From positions 352,868 to 416,867 of the forward strand of contig PEZS01000011.1 of the NCBI GenBank assembly GCA_002778785.1: a stretch of 64,000 bases of DNA. The letters are read 5' to 3'. The DNA is from Bdellovibrionales bacterium CG10_big_fil_rev_8_21_14_0_10_45_34. GTDB lineage: Bacteria; Bdellovibrionota; Bdellovibrionia; Bdellovibrionales; 1-14-0-10-45-34. The position numbers were made by a program, and so were the translations under genes. Shown piece by piece: positions 29,019 through 38,078 of the stretch. Numbering within the stretch: the stretch's first letter is position 1; every line of letters starts with the position of its first letter. Under the pieces are notes generated by a model. It was given only the letters and a program-made list of their open reading frames with translations. It made no database searches and had not been told where the DNA came from.

Positions 29019-31439
29019 TTATGATGCCTCCTTAGTTTTGTTTGCAAGCTTTGATAAAATTTCGATCTTCGACAAGTTAGGAAACTGCGATTGCAAGTCT
29101 TGAATTTGAGACTTGTCATGGCCGTCACTTGTACAAATCCAGTAGCTTAATGGGTCTGGCGTTAACCTTAAAACGGCACGGTTTTCGTCTTGGAGATAGT
29201 AAAATTCAGAATATTTTCCTTTAACTATTTCTAAACTTTTTATCACTTCAATTTCGTTGTCATTTAAGTCCATTGCTTCTTGAAAATCTTTCCAATCAAT
29301 CTTTCTCTGTCTTAAAACAAAGATGCTTGTAGTGTTTGGAAAAATTGCATTCTTAATTTCTTGACTAGAAAGGAAATCTTTATAGTTTTGACTGATGCAC
29401 CAAATTCCTCCATTGAATTTTCTAAAAGTTCGGTAGGCTTCTAGTGTAAAACTAAGCCCACTTTTTGTTTCAAATAACTTCCACGCTTCATCAATGATAA
29501 GTAGATAAGGTCGTTTCAAATCATTTGCAGCCTCATTTTTTATGAAATCAGTTAGAAGGAGTAGAAACACGTTCTGTAGGTCTGGATAAGTATCCAATCC
29601 TTTTATTTCAATTGTTACCAAGTCCTTTGAGAGCTGAATATTCGTATGACCATCAAGCATTTTTCCGTAAGCTGTTTGACCCGTCCATGAATACAATATT
29701 TCAGCATAGTCCTTTAATGCTTTATTGGAGTGGGACTTTAAAGTTTCTTTGAAATCAGAAAGTGTGGGTGCTTTTTCTTTGCAGCGATTGTATGTCAAAA
29801 AGATAGCCTCTTCTAATAAAGCCTTATCACGCTTGGGCAGTCCATTCGAGTCATCTTCCTTGATAATAGATTCGAGTGCCCCTAAGATCAGCTTTACCTT
29901 TGTTGGTGATGGTAGTTTTTCTCCTTTGGGTAAATCAAACATATTAAGGCAAATATTTGAATCAAGATTCAAATTAATGAATTCTCCATCTAAAACATCA
30001 AGCAATGTTTCAGAAGAGGCACCGTTATCAATCCACACAATTTTTGGAGTAGGACTCTGCCCATAAAATTGAAGCATAAGCTGAGATATCGTGAAGCTCT
30101 TACCAGCTCCCGAACCACCAAAGATGAGTCCATTCCAATTTGGCAATTCTTTCGCAAATGGATCAATTGAAAATAAGACGCTATCCCTATTTGGTAGTAA
30201 GCAGACTGGTTTTTTATTTCCTCTCCAATAGTCAAACATGGTCGTAAGGTGGGAGGCATTGCTTGATTTAACTTTTTTCTCTCGTGAAAAGTCACATACT
30301 CCTGGGGCATTTTTAAAAAACAGGTCTAGTGTTGGTAATGTTTCAATCACACCTTCACAGCCACCCATTTGACGTAATGCTTTTAGAATTTCATCTCCCA
30401 TTTGATCAAGCTTTTCTTTATCCTTTGCAGAGTAGTATATACTTGTCTCCATTGAGATAAGTTTTTCGGAACCCTCAAGTAATTCTCGGATAAGGCCTTC
30501 AATTTGCTCTAGTTGGGATTCCGACTCAATATCAGTAACGTGCCCATTTCCAGATGCCATACTATTTGTAAGTCTTCTCTGTACTTGTAAGCGATCTGCT
30601 TCCTTTTTCTGCTCTAAGACCTTAATCGTTTGAACTATTTTGTAGTGGAATGGCAGTTTCGTTAAAATTTCCGCCATTGCTGCTTGAGTTTGTCCTTCTG
30701 GCAAAGTTTTTAAACTTACACAACGGGTAAGGAGATTACCAATCCTAAGAGTATCGTTATCGACAAAAACATCTGTTAAGGTCACCTGAGATGAAAAACT
30801 TTGCTGATTAATTTCTGAAAACTCTCGTAAATTGGGAACTCCAACTCTCTCACTTCGATCTGAGTTAAAATACTCAAAAACAAGTTTGAACCATTGTTCT
30901 GAGTTTAACCTCGACGGATTGAAATTCATTTGTCTTAAGCTTGATTCAATAGTCTTAATCTGTCTTTCAAAGTAAAAAAGAGATGCTTGAAATGATTCCT
31001 GAGTGATCTGTTCAAAATGATCCTGTTTTTGCCAAAATTTTCTTTTGGATAATTGCCTATGCTGGCTCCGTACGAAAATGTAGAGATCGGGATTATAAAA
31101 TCCTCCATCATTAGCAATTTCTTCAAATTGATCAAAGCGAGCTTTTGAAATTGGCTTATAAATTTCCAACGACTCAGTAGATGTACTTTTATGAGCATTC
31201 AAAATTGATTCAATATTAGCCTTTACATCATAGACTAATTGAATTTTCATTCCTTCATCTAAAGAAACAAGAAGCGTTTCAAATTTTTTACTTAGATTGT
31301 TAATGGCTTCATTTGAAGCTGATGAGATATCAGCTCCATTTATTTTAAAGCCTAGTCCTAATGAGCCATCCATGAAAACCATATAGTCATGATGAAAATG
31401 CCAATATGGTAGCTTGTTCGCTAGAGTGTTATTCGACAT
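29019..31439 (-). CDS. VirB4/TraC-like type IV secretion ATPase
   Basis: 806 aa from the ATG at 31439, overlapping the VirB3-like gene. The N-terminal CagE/TrbE-like domain precedes a P-loop ATPase: Walker A IFGGSGAGKSFTISQ (about residue 440), Walker B YLLIIDEAWKLF, and WCISQNYKDFL. It powers assembly of the conjugation channel and pilus. It is the strongest single indicator that this operon is a type IV secretion system. Confidence 0.9.
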   Translation of the reverse strand: MSNNTLANKLPYWHFHHDYMVFMDGSLGLGFKINGADISSASNEAINNLSKKFETLLVSLDEGMKIQLVYDVKANIESILNAHKSTSTESLEIYKPISKARFDQFEEIANDGGFYNPDLYIFVRSQHRQLSKRKFWQKQDHFEQITQESFQASLFYFERQIKTIESSLRQMNFNPSRLNSEQWFKLVFEYFNSDRSERVGVPNLREFSEINQQSFSSQVTLTDVFVDNDTLRIGNLLTRCVSLKTLPEGQTQAAMAEILTKLPFHYKIVQTIKVLEQKKEADRLQVQRRLTNSMASGNGHVTDIESESQLEQIEGLIRELLEGSEKLISMETSIYYSAKDKEKLDQMGDEILKALRQMGGCEGVIETLPTLDLFFKNAPGVCDFSREKKVKSSNASHLTTMFDYWRGNKKPVCLLPNRDSVLFSIDPFAKELPNWNGLIFGGSGAGKSFTISQLMLQFYGQSPTPKIVWIDNGASSETLLDVLDGEFINLNLDSNICLNMFDLPKGEKLPSPTKVKLILGALESIIKEDDSNGLPKRDKALLEEAIFLTYNRCKEKAPTLSDFKETLKSHSNKALKDYAEILYSWTGQTAYGKMLDGHTNIQLSKDLVTIEIKGLDTYPDLQNVFLLLLTDFIKNEAANDLKRPYLLIIDEAWKLFETKSGLSFTLEAYRTFRKFNGGIWCISQNYKDFLSSQEIKNAIFPNTTSIFVLRQRKIDWKDFQEAMDLNDNEIEVIKSLEIVKGKYSEFYYLQDENRAVLRLTPDPLSYWICTSDGHDKSQIQDLQSQFPNLSKIEILSKLANKTKEAS

Positions 31440-31746
31440 ATATTTTCCTATTTCGTTTTGTTTCAGAATGATCAGTCTCACCAGCACTTAAACGGCCCGG
31501 CTCCATGTGAAAGCGGATTAAGTGGATCAAATAGTTCTCAGGCTTATTTCTTTTTATAAAAAATAGAACGAGGGCCATGATAATTGGTATGACAAAGACC
31601 ATCACCGTTCCAAAGGGTGTTTGACCGAATATCAAATTCATAATCGCCGCAAAGAGAAGGACAAAAAGAAGATCATGGGCCTCAAGGCCCACGATCTTGA
31701 TTTTTGCATCTAATCTTCGATGAACACTAGATGAGTTTAATTCCAT
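31429..31746 (-). CDS. VirB3/TraL-like membrane protein
   Basis: 105 aa with two adjacent hydrophobic helices (HDLLFVLLFAAIMNLIFG and GTVMVFVIPIIMALVLFF) and a polar C-terminus. Its ATG overlaps the pilin stop (TAATG). Position between the VirB2-like and VirB4-like genes is the diagnostic feature. Confidence 0.7.
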   Translation of the reverse strand: MELNSSSVHRRLDAKIKIVGLEAHDLLFVLLFAAIMNLIFGQTPFGTVMVFVIPIIMALVLFFIKRNKPENYLIHLIRFHMEPGRLSAGETDHSETKRNRKIYVE

Positions 31747-32054
31747 TATTGACCTGCTGCTGACTGAAACCAGCCAATTATATGTGGTGCCATGAATCCG
31801 ATAATCGAGCAGACAATTACCATGATGATTCTACCTTTAGCGGCACCATCACCTGTTAGGGCAAGGATGACTGCATAGACAAGTCCTAGTACGCTCACCA
31901 ACGGTAATATGACAGTAATAAGCTTCGTCGTGAGTCCTTGCATCTTCGATTCAAAGCCTCCTGCAAATTGTGCGTGAGCAAGATCAGGCATGAAAGCCAC
32001 AAAAGCAACAAGTGCAATCATGAACGCCATTGAAATCATATTTTCCTTATTCAT
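31746..32054 (-). CDS. VirB2/TrbC-like conjugative pilin
   Basis: 102 aa. A signal sequence (FMIALVAFVAFMPDLAHAQF) is followed by two hydrophobic helices (LITVILPLVSVLGLVYAVILA and IIMVIVCSIIGFMAPHIIG) separated by a short polar loop (TGDGAAKG), the classical VirB2/TrbC pilin layout. Confidence 0.75.
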   Translation of the reverse strand: MNKENMISMAFMIALVAFVAFMPDLAHAQFAGGFESKMQGLTTKLITVILPLVSVLGLVYAVILALTGDGAAKGRIIMVIVCSIIGFMAPHIIGWFQSAAGQ

Positions 32055-32391
32055 TGTTCATCCCCATAACTAAAGTTTTTGAGTAAGGCCCGAAATCAAC
32101 ATAGACATCACCCTTAGTTTGTTTCGATGAGAATCCTTCACCAATAACTTTGCGTTGATGAAATTTTCCATCTTTCTTGATGACAACTTCAGCACGATAG
32201 AGAACATCTTCGCTTTGAGATCCCGTTGGCTTTAGGTAATATTGAGTATCTGGGTGAATATCGAGCTTGAGTCGATATTCTGCAAATTTCTCATCATAAA
32301 AAGCAACTCCAGCAGGAAGATTTTTATTTGTATTTTTGTCATACCACCATAGAAGTAGTGGCTTAGTTTGTTTTGCTTGTTCTGTTTTCAT
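32047..32391 (-). CDS. Hypothetical protein at the head of the transfer operon
   Basis: 114 aa, soluble, beta-rich, with no signal peptide. It overlaps the pilin gene by eight bases. Features such as AEYRLKLDIHPDTQYYLKP suggest a small beta-barrel, but no family is recognised. An element-specific transfer accessory role is inferred only from position. Confidence 0.5.
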   Translation of the reverse strand: MKTEQAKQTKPLLLWWYDKNTNKNLPAGVAFYDEKFAEYRLKLDIHPDTQYYLKPTGSQSEDVLYRAEVVIKKDGKFHQRKVIGEGFSSKQTKGDVYVDFGPYSKTLVMGMNNE

Positions 32392-32459
32392 ATTTTCTCC
32401 AAAATTTAATTAAAGCTTTCCAATGCCAACCAGTGAGTTATTTATTTAGCTGAATCCTC

Positions 32460-32804
32460 CTAAGCACACTCTGGCTCTTGCAGATGAATGAAGTCATTTC
32501 TCAAACGATCTAGGGCAGATGAGAGCATCTTTTTTACTGCTACGGATGAAATGCAAAGGGCCTTTGATATTTCATATTCACAAAGACCTTCCCAGAATTT
32601 GAGATAGATAACAGCAAGTTCACCTGTGGGTAGGTTTGCAACTTTCTCTCGTACAATCTCAGACTCAAGGTCATTAAGTTTTAATTTTGAAAATGTGTCT
32701 TCATCGCACTTACTAGACTCTTTCAAATAGTCGATTTGAACTTGCTGATCCATGCGTTTTTGAATTTTGTGAGCTGGCCAGATTACTTCCGTTTGGTTTT
32801 TCAT
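32460..32804 (-). CDS. Sigma-region-4-like HTH protein
   Basis: 114 aa from the ATG at 32804, which has AGAGGATT upstream. The C-terminal half (VANLPTGELAVIYLKFWEGLCEYEISKALCISSVAVKKMLSSALDRLR) resembles sigma-70 region 4, but no region 2 is present. It is therefore a regulator rather than a full sigma factor. It probably controls the transfer operon it heads. Confidence 0.6.
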   Translation of the reverse strand: MKNQTEVIWPAHKIQKRMDQQVQIDYLKESSKCDEDTFSKLKLNDLESEIVREKVANLPTGELAVIYLKFWEGLCEYEISKALCISSVAVKKMLSSALDRLRNDFIHLQEPECA

Positions 32805-32805
32805 A

Positions 32806-32994
32806 TTATAATCCTCTATGGTTTGGCAGTTGGCTCTTGGCAGCCAAGTAAAGATGTTGCGCTTTGATTTCATTCAAGCGTTCTTCATTGATGTCTTTTC
32901 CTAGAAACTTTCCGATGGATGAAAATATTTTTCCAACGATGCGAATTGGAAAGAGAATCCCTTCTTTGAATTTTGATTTACCTAATATGCTCAT
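32806..32994 (-). CDS. Short amphipathic hypothetical protein
   Basis: 62 aa from the ATG at 32994 with a strong GGAGGAG ribosome-binding site six bases away. It contains a basic/hydrophobic stretch (FKEGILFPIRIVGKIFSSIGKFLG) and a helical C-terminus. No family recognised. It is the first gene of the leftward transfer operon. Confidence 0.5.
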   Translation of the reverse strand: MSILGKSKFKEGILFPIRIVGKIFSSIGKFLGKDINEERLNEIKAQHLYLAAKSQLPNHRGL

Positions 32995-33050
32995 GACTCC
33001 TCCTCGAAGCATTTAATTGCCTTCCTGTGGAGTACATATTTCACGAGCTA

Positions 33051-33064
33051 TGCCAGACTTGGCA
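33051..33064. promoter_or_regulatory. Inverted repeat upstream of the transfer operon
   Basis: TGCCA-GACT-TGGCA lies about 55 bases before the first transfer gene, in a position suited to an operator. No cognate protein can be assigned. Confidence 0.35.
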
Positions 33065-33117
33065 TTTTGGATTTTGGGAGTGATTTCAGTTATTTGGTAC
33101 GAAGAGAGTTAAGATAA

Positions 33118-33166
33118 AATAGTAGCAGAAATAGAAGCGCTACTGTGGTCGCAATAGTAGCGCTAC
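33118..33166 (+). repeat. Dispersed AGTAGC-type repeat, copy B
   Basis: Reads AATAGTAGCAGAAATAGAAG then CGCTACT; a further GTAGCGCTAC palindrome is at 33157-33166. The first 27 bases match the copy at 39861-39899 (opposite strand) with two changes. It lies in the promoter region of the transfer operon. Confidence 0.6.
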
Positions 33167-33603
33167 AGTTTGCAAATTACGCGAAGGTCAGGTTTTCCAT
33201 TTCGAGGAGTTTTGTCTAATCGAAGCCTGCTTGCATAATTTCTTTGGATTTCAGCTTCAATTCGGTTCCACATTTTATCTGCATCATGTGATATGTATTC
33301 ATCACTGTGAACGCTGTCGATATCGAGGTTGAGAATTAGGCTAATATAAATATCGCTTGAATAAATGCGTTCACTCTTCATTAAATCTGTTTTTTCGATC
33401 TTTTTGATGTGAAGTTGTTTGTCAATTAGATTAAATTTTAAAAAGTTTTCAGATTTGTATGACATGTAGTACGTATCTTCAGTACGTTCAAATCTAAATT
33501 TAGACATTTGAGAGTCCATGTTAAGAATCTTGTTTTTTTCTTGCACGGACTTTAATTTATCTTCGAGTTCTCTGTATTTACTTCGCGAAACTAACCAGCA
33601 CAT
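33163..33603 (-). CDS. Hypothetical protein with coiled-coil N-terminus
   Basis: 146 aa. A short N-terminal coiled coil (YRELEDKLKSVQEKNKIL) is followed by a beta-rich central part and a charged C-terminus. No signal peptide or known motif. It lies between the sensing cassette and the transfer operon, on the same strand as both. Confidence 0.45.
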   Translation of the reverse strand: MCWLVSRSKYRELEDKLKSVQEKNKILNMDSQMSKFRFERTEDTYYMSYKSENFLKFNLIDKQLHIKKIEKTDLMKSERIYSSDIYISLILNLDIDSVHSDEYISHDADKMWNRIEAEIQRNYASRLRLDKTPRNGKPDLRVICKL

Positions 33604-33645
33604 TTTTTTTCCCTATTTATTAAATGAACTAATAAATTCTATTCG

Positions 33646-34179
33646 CTAGGAAATTTTTGTCAATAAAGCTGATTCTGAGGTTGACCGATAATAATAGAGA
33701 GCCATTGAAAGAAGTAAGATAATCGCATTCAGAGGATTCACTAAGCACATACCTAATTCGGACAATGAATAACCCACATACATTGGGTGGCTGACCCATT
33801 TGTAAATGCCACTTTTAACTAGAGATCGCTTAGCTGGTGAGATACCTAGTGAAGTGCCTAGTTCAATAGTCGCAAGGGCAACGAAGAGAAAACCAACGAT
33901 GGCTAATATATCAGAAGCAAGAAGCATTTCTTTTGTTGCATGATCTGACCCAAAGTATAAAAGCGGCATCGCTGACGATAAATAGGCCGTAATCGAAATG
34001 AGTCTTCCTGATTTTAATTGGGCAGGCTCTCGTTTGAGAAAGAAGTATCCTGCCACAAAATCTCGTAGAACTAATAGTAAGAAAAATATGAGATGAGTTT
34101 GCTGCCAGCGATATAAGGCCAGCAAGCCAAACCCAAACATCATAATTGATCCAAAATATTTTCCAGCATCTTTAATCAT
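33646..34179 (-). CDS. Membrane methyltransferase of the isoprenylcysteine-carboxyl-methyltransferase/PEMT type
   Basis: 177 aa with four to five hydrophobic helices and the C-terminal family signature GIYKWVSHPMYVGYSLSELGMCLVNP (an H-P-x-Y motif binding S-adenosylmethionine). It would methylate a membrane-embedded or small hydrophobic substrate. It is the last gene of the six-gene sensing cassette, its start overlapping the upstream stop. It could modify a signal molecule; that is inference. Confidence 0.7.
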   Translation of the reverse strand: MIKDAGKYFGSIMMFGFGLLALYRWQQTHLIFFLLLVLRDFVAGYFFLKREPAQLKSGRLISITAYLSSAMPLLYFGSDHATKEMLLASDILAIVGFLFVALATIELGTSLGISPAKRSLVKSGIYKWVSHPMYVGYSLSELGMCLVNPLNAIILLLSMALYYYRSTSESALLTKIS

Positions 34180-34532
34180 TAGATTCCCGGTTCTGATCTT
34201 TCTCTTAAACTTGTGAACTCAGGCATTTTGATCACTCTAATAAGAGCATCTTGACCACCGATAGCTTCAATGTAGCGAAGTGCATGTCGGGCAAAAGCCT
34301 CTTTGAATTGCTCTTCTGTTTTGATCTGTGGAAAAGTTGCATCTTCTTGGCTTCCTTCAAATGTAAAGCCTTGAGCATCTAACTTTTGTTTCATCTCAAT
34401 CAGTCTCATGATTGCAGCTTCTTCAGCTTCTATTGATAGAGGCTCTGAATCTTGAGCATAACTGTAGATTGTCTGTGATATAGCTCCAACGGCCAATAAA
34501 ATGGATAATAGTCTTAACATTGTTTTCATCAT
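34179..34532 (-). CDS. Small exported hypothetical protein
   Basis: 117 aa with a signal peptide (LLSILLAVGAISQTIYSYAQ) and a helical, acidic mature part. It overlaps both neighbours by one base (TAATG-type junctions), so it is part of the sensing cassette. No family recognised. Confidence 0.5.
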   Translation of the reverse strand: MMKTMLRLLSILLAVGAISQTIYSYAQDSEPLSIEAEEAAIMRLIEMKQKLDAQGFTFEGSQEDATFPQIKTEEQFKEAFARHALRYIEAIGGQDALIRVIKMPEFTSLRERSEPGI

Positions 34533-35326
34533 TATTCTCCAATCTCTTTAATAAATTGACTAATTACTTCTGCCACCTTTTTGGGTTGATCAAAGTGGAC
34601 GAAGTGACCAGCTTCTTTAATTGTTACTGTTTTATAATTTCCTGCCTCCGCATCTTTCATAAGAATGTTTGAGGGTAAAAGTTTATCTTGTTCTCCCAAA
34701 ATAAATAATCTATTGATCTGTACATTTTTAATTTCATTCAATAGTGATTCTTTTGCTGCTGATTCACTTCGCGCAGCCAAATATGATTCTGCACAAGCCG
34801 AATCATCTAGGATCATCTTTTTTCCTGAATTTACGTTAGCCTCAGAAAAATATAGCTCCCCATAAAAAGAGAACCACTCTTTATAGTTTTTATCCGTGGG
34901 TTCATTTTTAAATTTATCATTTAAAAAACTACTTTCTGAAGTTTGAATTTGATTGAAAACGTCACTAGCAGCTTCAAACACTTTTTTAGAGAATGGTGCT
35001 GCGATACAAATCAATGAGTGAACTAAGCTTGGTGACTGAAGAGCTAGGTCTGTTGCAATTATTCCACCGAATGAATGACCAATGATAATTGGATTATCAA
35101 TTTTTTCGATTTCATTCTTTAGCTCTTTTAATTGAGTAGTATAGCTAAAATCTTTGCCATCACTTGCTTGATCATCTGTGCCACTTGGATAGTAATGATA
35201 TATATCCACTCCATCTAAGAATTCAGTTACTGGGTTGAAGGATATTGGCCCAAGTCCCGGCCCGCCGGGAATAAATACAATATTTGATTTGCTTTTAGAT
35301 TGCTTTATAAGTTTTATCGTTGCCAT
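34532..35326 (-). CDS. Alpha/beta-hydrolase
   Basis: 264 aa, single domain. Oxyanion region VFIPGGPGLGP, nucleophile elbow IIGHSFGGIIA (Ser), acid in LFILGEQDKLLP and final His in KEAGHFVHFDQP, so the triad is complete. Soluble, no signal peptide. It overlaps the NtrC-like gene by one base. The GGPG element is also seen in proline-iminopeptidase-like members, so a peptide substrate is possible. Confidence 0.75.
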   Translation of the reverse strand: MATIKLIKQSKSKSNIVFIPGGPGLGPISFNPVTEFLDGVDIYHYYPSGTDDQASDGKDFSYTTQLKELKNEIEKIDNPIIIGHSFGGIIATDLALQSPSLVHSLICIAAPFSKKVFEAASDVFNQIQTSESSFLNDKFKNEPTDKNYKEWFSFYGELYFSEANVNSGKKMILDDSACAESYLAARSESAAKESLLNEIKNVQINRLFILGEQDKLLPSNILMKDAEAGNYKTVTIKEAGHFVHFDQPKKVAEVISQFIKEIGE

Positions 35327-36681
35327 TACATACCCTCAATCAAGACTGCCGCTGGTCTTCCAGCTCCACGAGATTCAATTATTTCTCTGAGTTTGTATTT
35401 ATTAATGTACCTATGCAGTGTTGTCTTATGCATCTCTAGGAGTGATGCTGCTAAGGTTCTGTTCCATTTTGCTCTTTGAAGGGCATCAATGATTTGCTCT
35501 GGCCCATAGTCCTTTGTTTCATTCGTAGGAGTTGCCTTAATATCTTTGGCATTAAGTGCCTCAATTGCTGATTTGTGATCAAGACATTTTCTTTTTGAGA
35601 AAACAACAATACGCTGAATCACATTTGATAATTCTCTGACGTTTCCATTCCACCTATGAGCCTTTAATACTTCAAGACCAGATTCTTCAATTCTAAAATA
35701 TTCTCCATCGTTAAAATCTTGGATAAACATTCTTGAATAGAACTCAATATCTTCAGGACGATCTCTCAGGGCAGGTATTCTGAAAGTGAAAGCATTAAGC
35801 CTTTGATAAAGGTCGAGTCTGAATTGCTCTTCAGAAATCATTTTATCTAAATCTCGATGAGTTGCTGCAATAAAACGCAAATTTATTTTTTTGGGACTTA
35901 GCCCACCAACTGGTAAAACTTCCTTTTCTTGAATAACTCTAAGAAGCTTTGCCTGAATTGCAGCACTACAGTCACCAACTTCGTCTAAAAAGAAGACTCC
36001 GTTATGTGCCTGTTCCATTAAGCCTGCTTTGTCTGAGATAGCACCTGTAAATGAACCTTTTCTGTGTCCAAACAATTCGCTTTCTGCGGTTTCTCTCGGG
36101 ATACTGGCCATATTGGCAGCAATGACTTTTTGACCAAGTTTAGAGCCAATATATTTTGCCAAGTATTCTTTACCTGTCCCAGATTCTCCGAGAATAAGGA
36201 TAGGAGCTGTGCTATTGGCCATTAAAACCTGATCTACTTTCAGAAGTAGATTTTTCATCAGTGGCGATTGCGTTTTAAATTCAAAACCAGAGTTTTTACT
36301 TATCGCAGACTTTCTTGTCAGGATGCTGGCAATGGCCTGCCTAATTGATGACTCGGAGTCCTCATCTTTTGTAATAAAGTCAACGAGATGTCTTCTCGTT
36401 GCCTCAACAACTCTTTTTGTATTTTGGTCACTGCTTAGAACAATGATTGATGTAAGTGGTTTTTCGTCTTGAATATAATCTATAAGAGATATTCCATCTA
36501 AGGCCTGACCTTCAAAGTTTAGATCAATAATTGCGGCAATAAATTCATTGCTCTTAACTAGAAGCCTTGCTTCTTCGACTGATGAGGCAATTTCAACATT
36601 AAACTCATCGGATAGAAGAAACTTATTTGTTTCTAAAATGTCTCTATCGTCATCTGCTAGTAGTATAGTCGGTTTACTCAT
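35326..36681 (-). CDS. NtrC-family sigma-54-dependent response regulator
   Basis: 451 aa in three parts. A receiver domain (LLADDDRDIL, phospho-Asp in AAIIDLNF). An AAA+ domain with Walker A GESGTGKEY, the sigma-54 contact loop GSFTGA (Ser in place of the usual Ala) and Walker B NGVFFLDEVGD. A C-terminal Fis-type HTH (NRTLAASLLEMHKTTLHRYI). Its ATG overlaps the kinase stop. It should activate sigma-54 promoters; I found no convincing -24/-12 site nearby. Confidence 0.85.
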   Translation of the reverse strand: MSKPTILLADDDRDILETNKFLLSDEFNVEIASSVEEARLLVKSNEFIAAIIDLNFEGQALDGISLIDYIQDEKPLTSIIVLSSDQNTKRVVEATRRHLVDFITKDEDSESSIRQAIASILTRKSAISKNSGFEFKTQSPLMKNLLLKVDQVLMANSTAPILILGESGTGKEYLAKYIGSKLGQKVIAANMASIPRETAESELFGHRKGSFTGAISDKAGLMEQAHNGVFFLDEVGDCSAAIQAKLLRVIQEKEVLPVGGLSPKKINLRFIAATHRDLDKMISEEQFRLDLYQRLNAFTFRIPALRDRPEDIEFYSRMFIQDFNDGEYFRIEESGLEVLKAHRWNGNVRELSNVIQRIVVFSKRKCLDHKSAIEALNAKDIKATPTNETKDYGPEQIIDALQRAKWNRTLAASLLEMHKTTLHRYINKYKLREIIESRGAGRPAAVLIEGM

Positions 36682-38078
36682 ACCGAAGCTCCTTGTAATT
36701 GAATTTCAAAACACGCTCCACCCATTGGTGATTGTTGATAGATGATTTTTCCTCCATGGGAGCGAATTATATGATTGGCACTAGATAGGCCAATGCCCAT
36801 TCTGTCTGCTTTCGTTGACTTTCCTCTGCCTTGAAGATGCAAAGAAGCATCTTCCTGTTTAAGACCTTTTCCATCATCACTTACTTTAATACTCACTGTT
36901 TTTTCAAAGCCAGTGACATCAATGATCACTTCATTACTTGCAGACTCAATTGCATTGGAGACAAGGTTACTAACGGCACGTCCGAGCATGACCGGATCAT
37001 GAGGGATATAAATCTTTTTTTGATTGATATTTGTTTTTACTTGTATGTTTGGACGATCAAATAAAGAAACTTGCGCATCATTTGCAGCTTTAATTACTGA
37101 ATCAATAATATCATTTTCCTTTAACGTAACATCAAGGGCCAGATTTGATCTTGCCGCTTTGACTTGCTTCAGGACTTGTTCAGCCAGTTCTACTATTCTG
37201 GTTAAAGCCTTTTCCTTGTCTTCTGATGTTGCACGCTCATGATTGAATATCTTTATATGATTCCGAAGTGCGGTTACTGGAACATGAAGATCGTGAATTA
37301 GATTTTTATAGGCAGTCGTAGCTAGCTCTTTCGCCTTGCTCTTGGCGAGTTCTTCATTTGCTAAATTTAATCCTTCAAAAGTTTCAATGTATGCAAACCT
37401 GATATTTTCAATTTCCTCAATGTTTGAGTTTTCAAATTTACCGCCTTCAACGTGAGACTTCATTTCTCTTATAGATTTCTCTAACTCGTTCAATGGAGAA
37501 AGACTTTCTTTCGCAATTGAAATTACTTTTGAAATGAGCCAATTCAAGGCCAAAAATGAGAAGATGAATACAGCGAGTGATATGCCTACGGCGACATAAA
37601 GGATAGAGTTAAGATTTAGATATGCGACAAGCTTTGTACCTGTAGATTCTGGGCCATTTGTTCGATTAACATTTACTATACTTATCAATTTTCCGTTATT
37701 TAATTTTAGATCAAGGAAATTGATATCTTTTGATTGCTTCTTAAATTCAGTCCCAATTCGAGCAGAATCAAGTGATGAGCCAATGATTTCATTGTTTTTA
37801 GATATAACTTCAATTGCTGACCCATGTTTGCTTGAAACAGCTTTTAAAAAACGCTGAATTTCAGGCCCGTCTTGTGTTTCTAGCAAAGTAGAAATGTGTG
37901 GGGCAATAGATTCGATAAAGCTTTTATCAGAGTCCGCGTATTGAACAAAAATCATTGAAGCTGTAATAATTGCACTTAATGCCGCGATTACTATTGGCAC
38001 TGCGATTTGATAGGGCACCATTTTTCGCTCAATGTGTTTCTTAAAGGAAATTATCTCTTGGCGGTTTTTGTGATCCAC
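36678..38078 (-). CDS. Sensor histidine kinase paired with the NtrC-like regulator
   Basis: About 466 aa from the GTG at 38078, which has AGGAGG six bases upstream, a better start than the ATG at 38099. Two membrane helices (about 27-50 and 155-180) flank a periplasmic domain. A HAMP-like linker, the H-box NLIHDLHVPVTALRNH, N-box NLVSNAIESA, G1 DDGKGL and G2 MGIGLSSA follow. The gene overlaps the binding-protein gene, so ligand-bound binding protein may be its input. Confidence 0.85.
   Translation of the reverse strand: MDHKNRQEIISFKKHIERKMVPYQIAVPIVIAALSAIITASMIFVQYADSDKSFIESIAPHISTLLETQDGPEIQRFLKAVSSKHGSAIEVISKNNEIIGSSLDSARIGTEFKKQSKDINFLDLKLNNGKLISIVNVNRTNGPESTGTKLVAYLNLNSILYVAVGISLAVFIFSFLALNWLISKVISIAKESLSPLNELEKSIREMKSHVEGGKFENSNIEEIENIRFAYIETFEGLNLANEELAKSKAKELATTAYKNLIHDLHVPVTALRNHIKIFNHERATSEDKEKALTRIVELAEQVLKQVKAARSNLALDVTLKENDIIDSVIKAANDAQVSLFDRPNIQVKTNINQKKIYIPHDPVMLGRAVSNLVSNAIESASNEVIIDVTGFEKTVSIKVSDDGKGLKQEDASLHLQGRGKSTKADRMGIGLSSANHIIRSHGGKIIYQQSPMGGACFEIQLQGASV

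Noticed and set aside
33020-33070. Possible sigma-54 promoter (CTGGCAT) for the transfer operon
   Set aside because: No acceptable -12 element follows at correct spacing.
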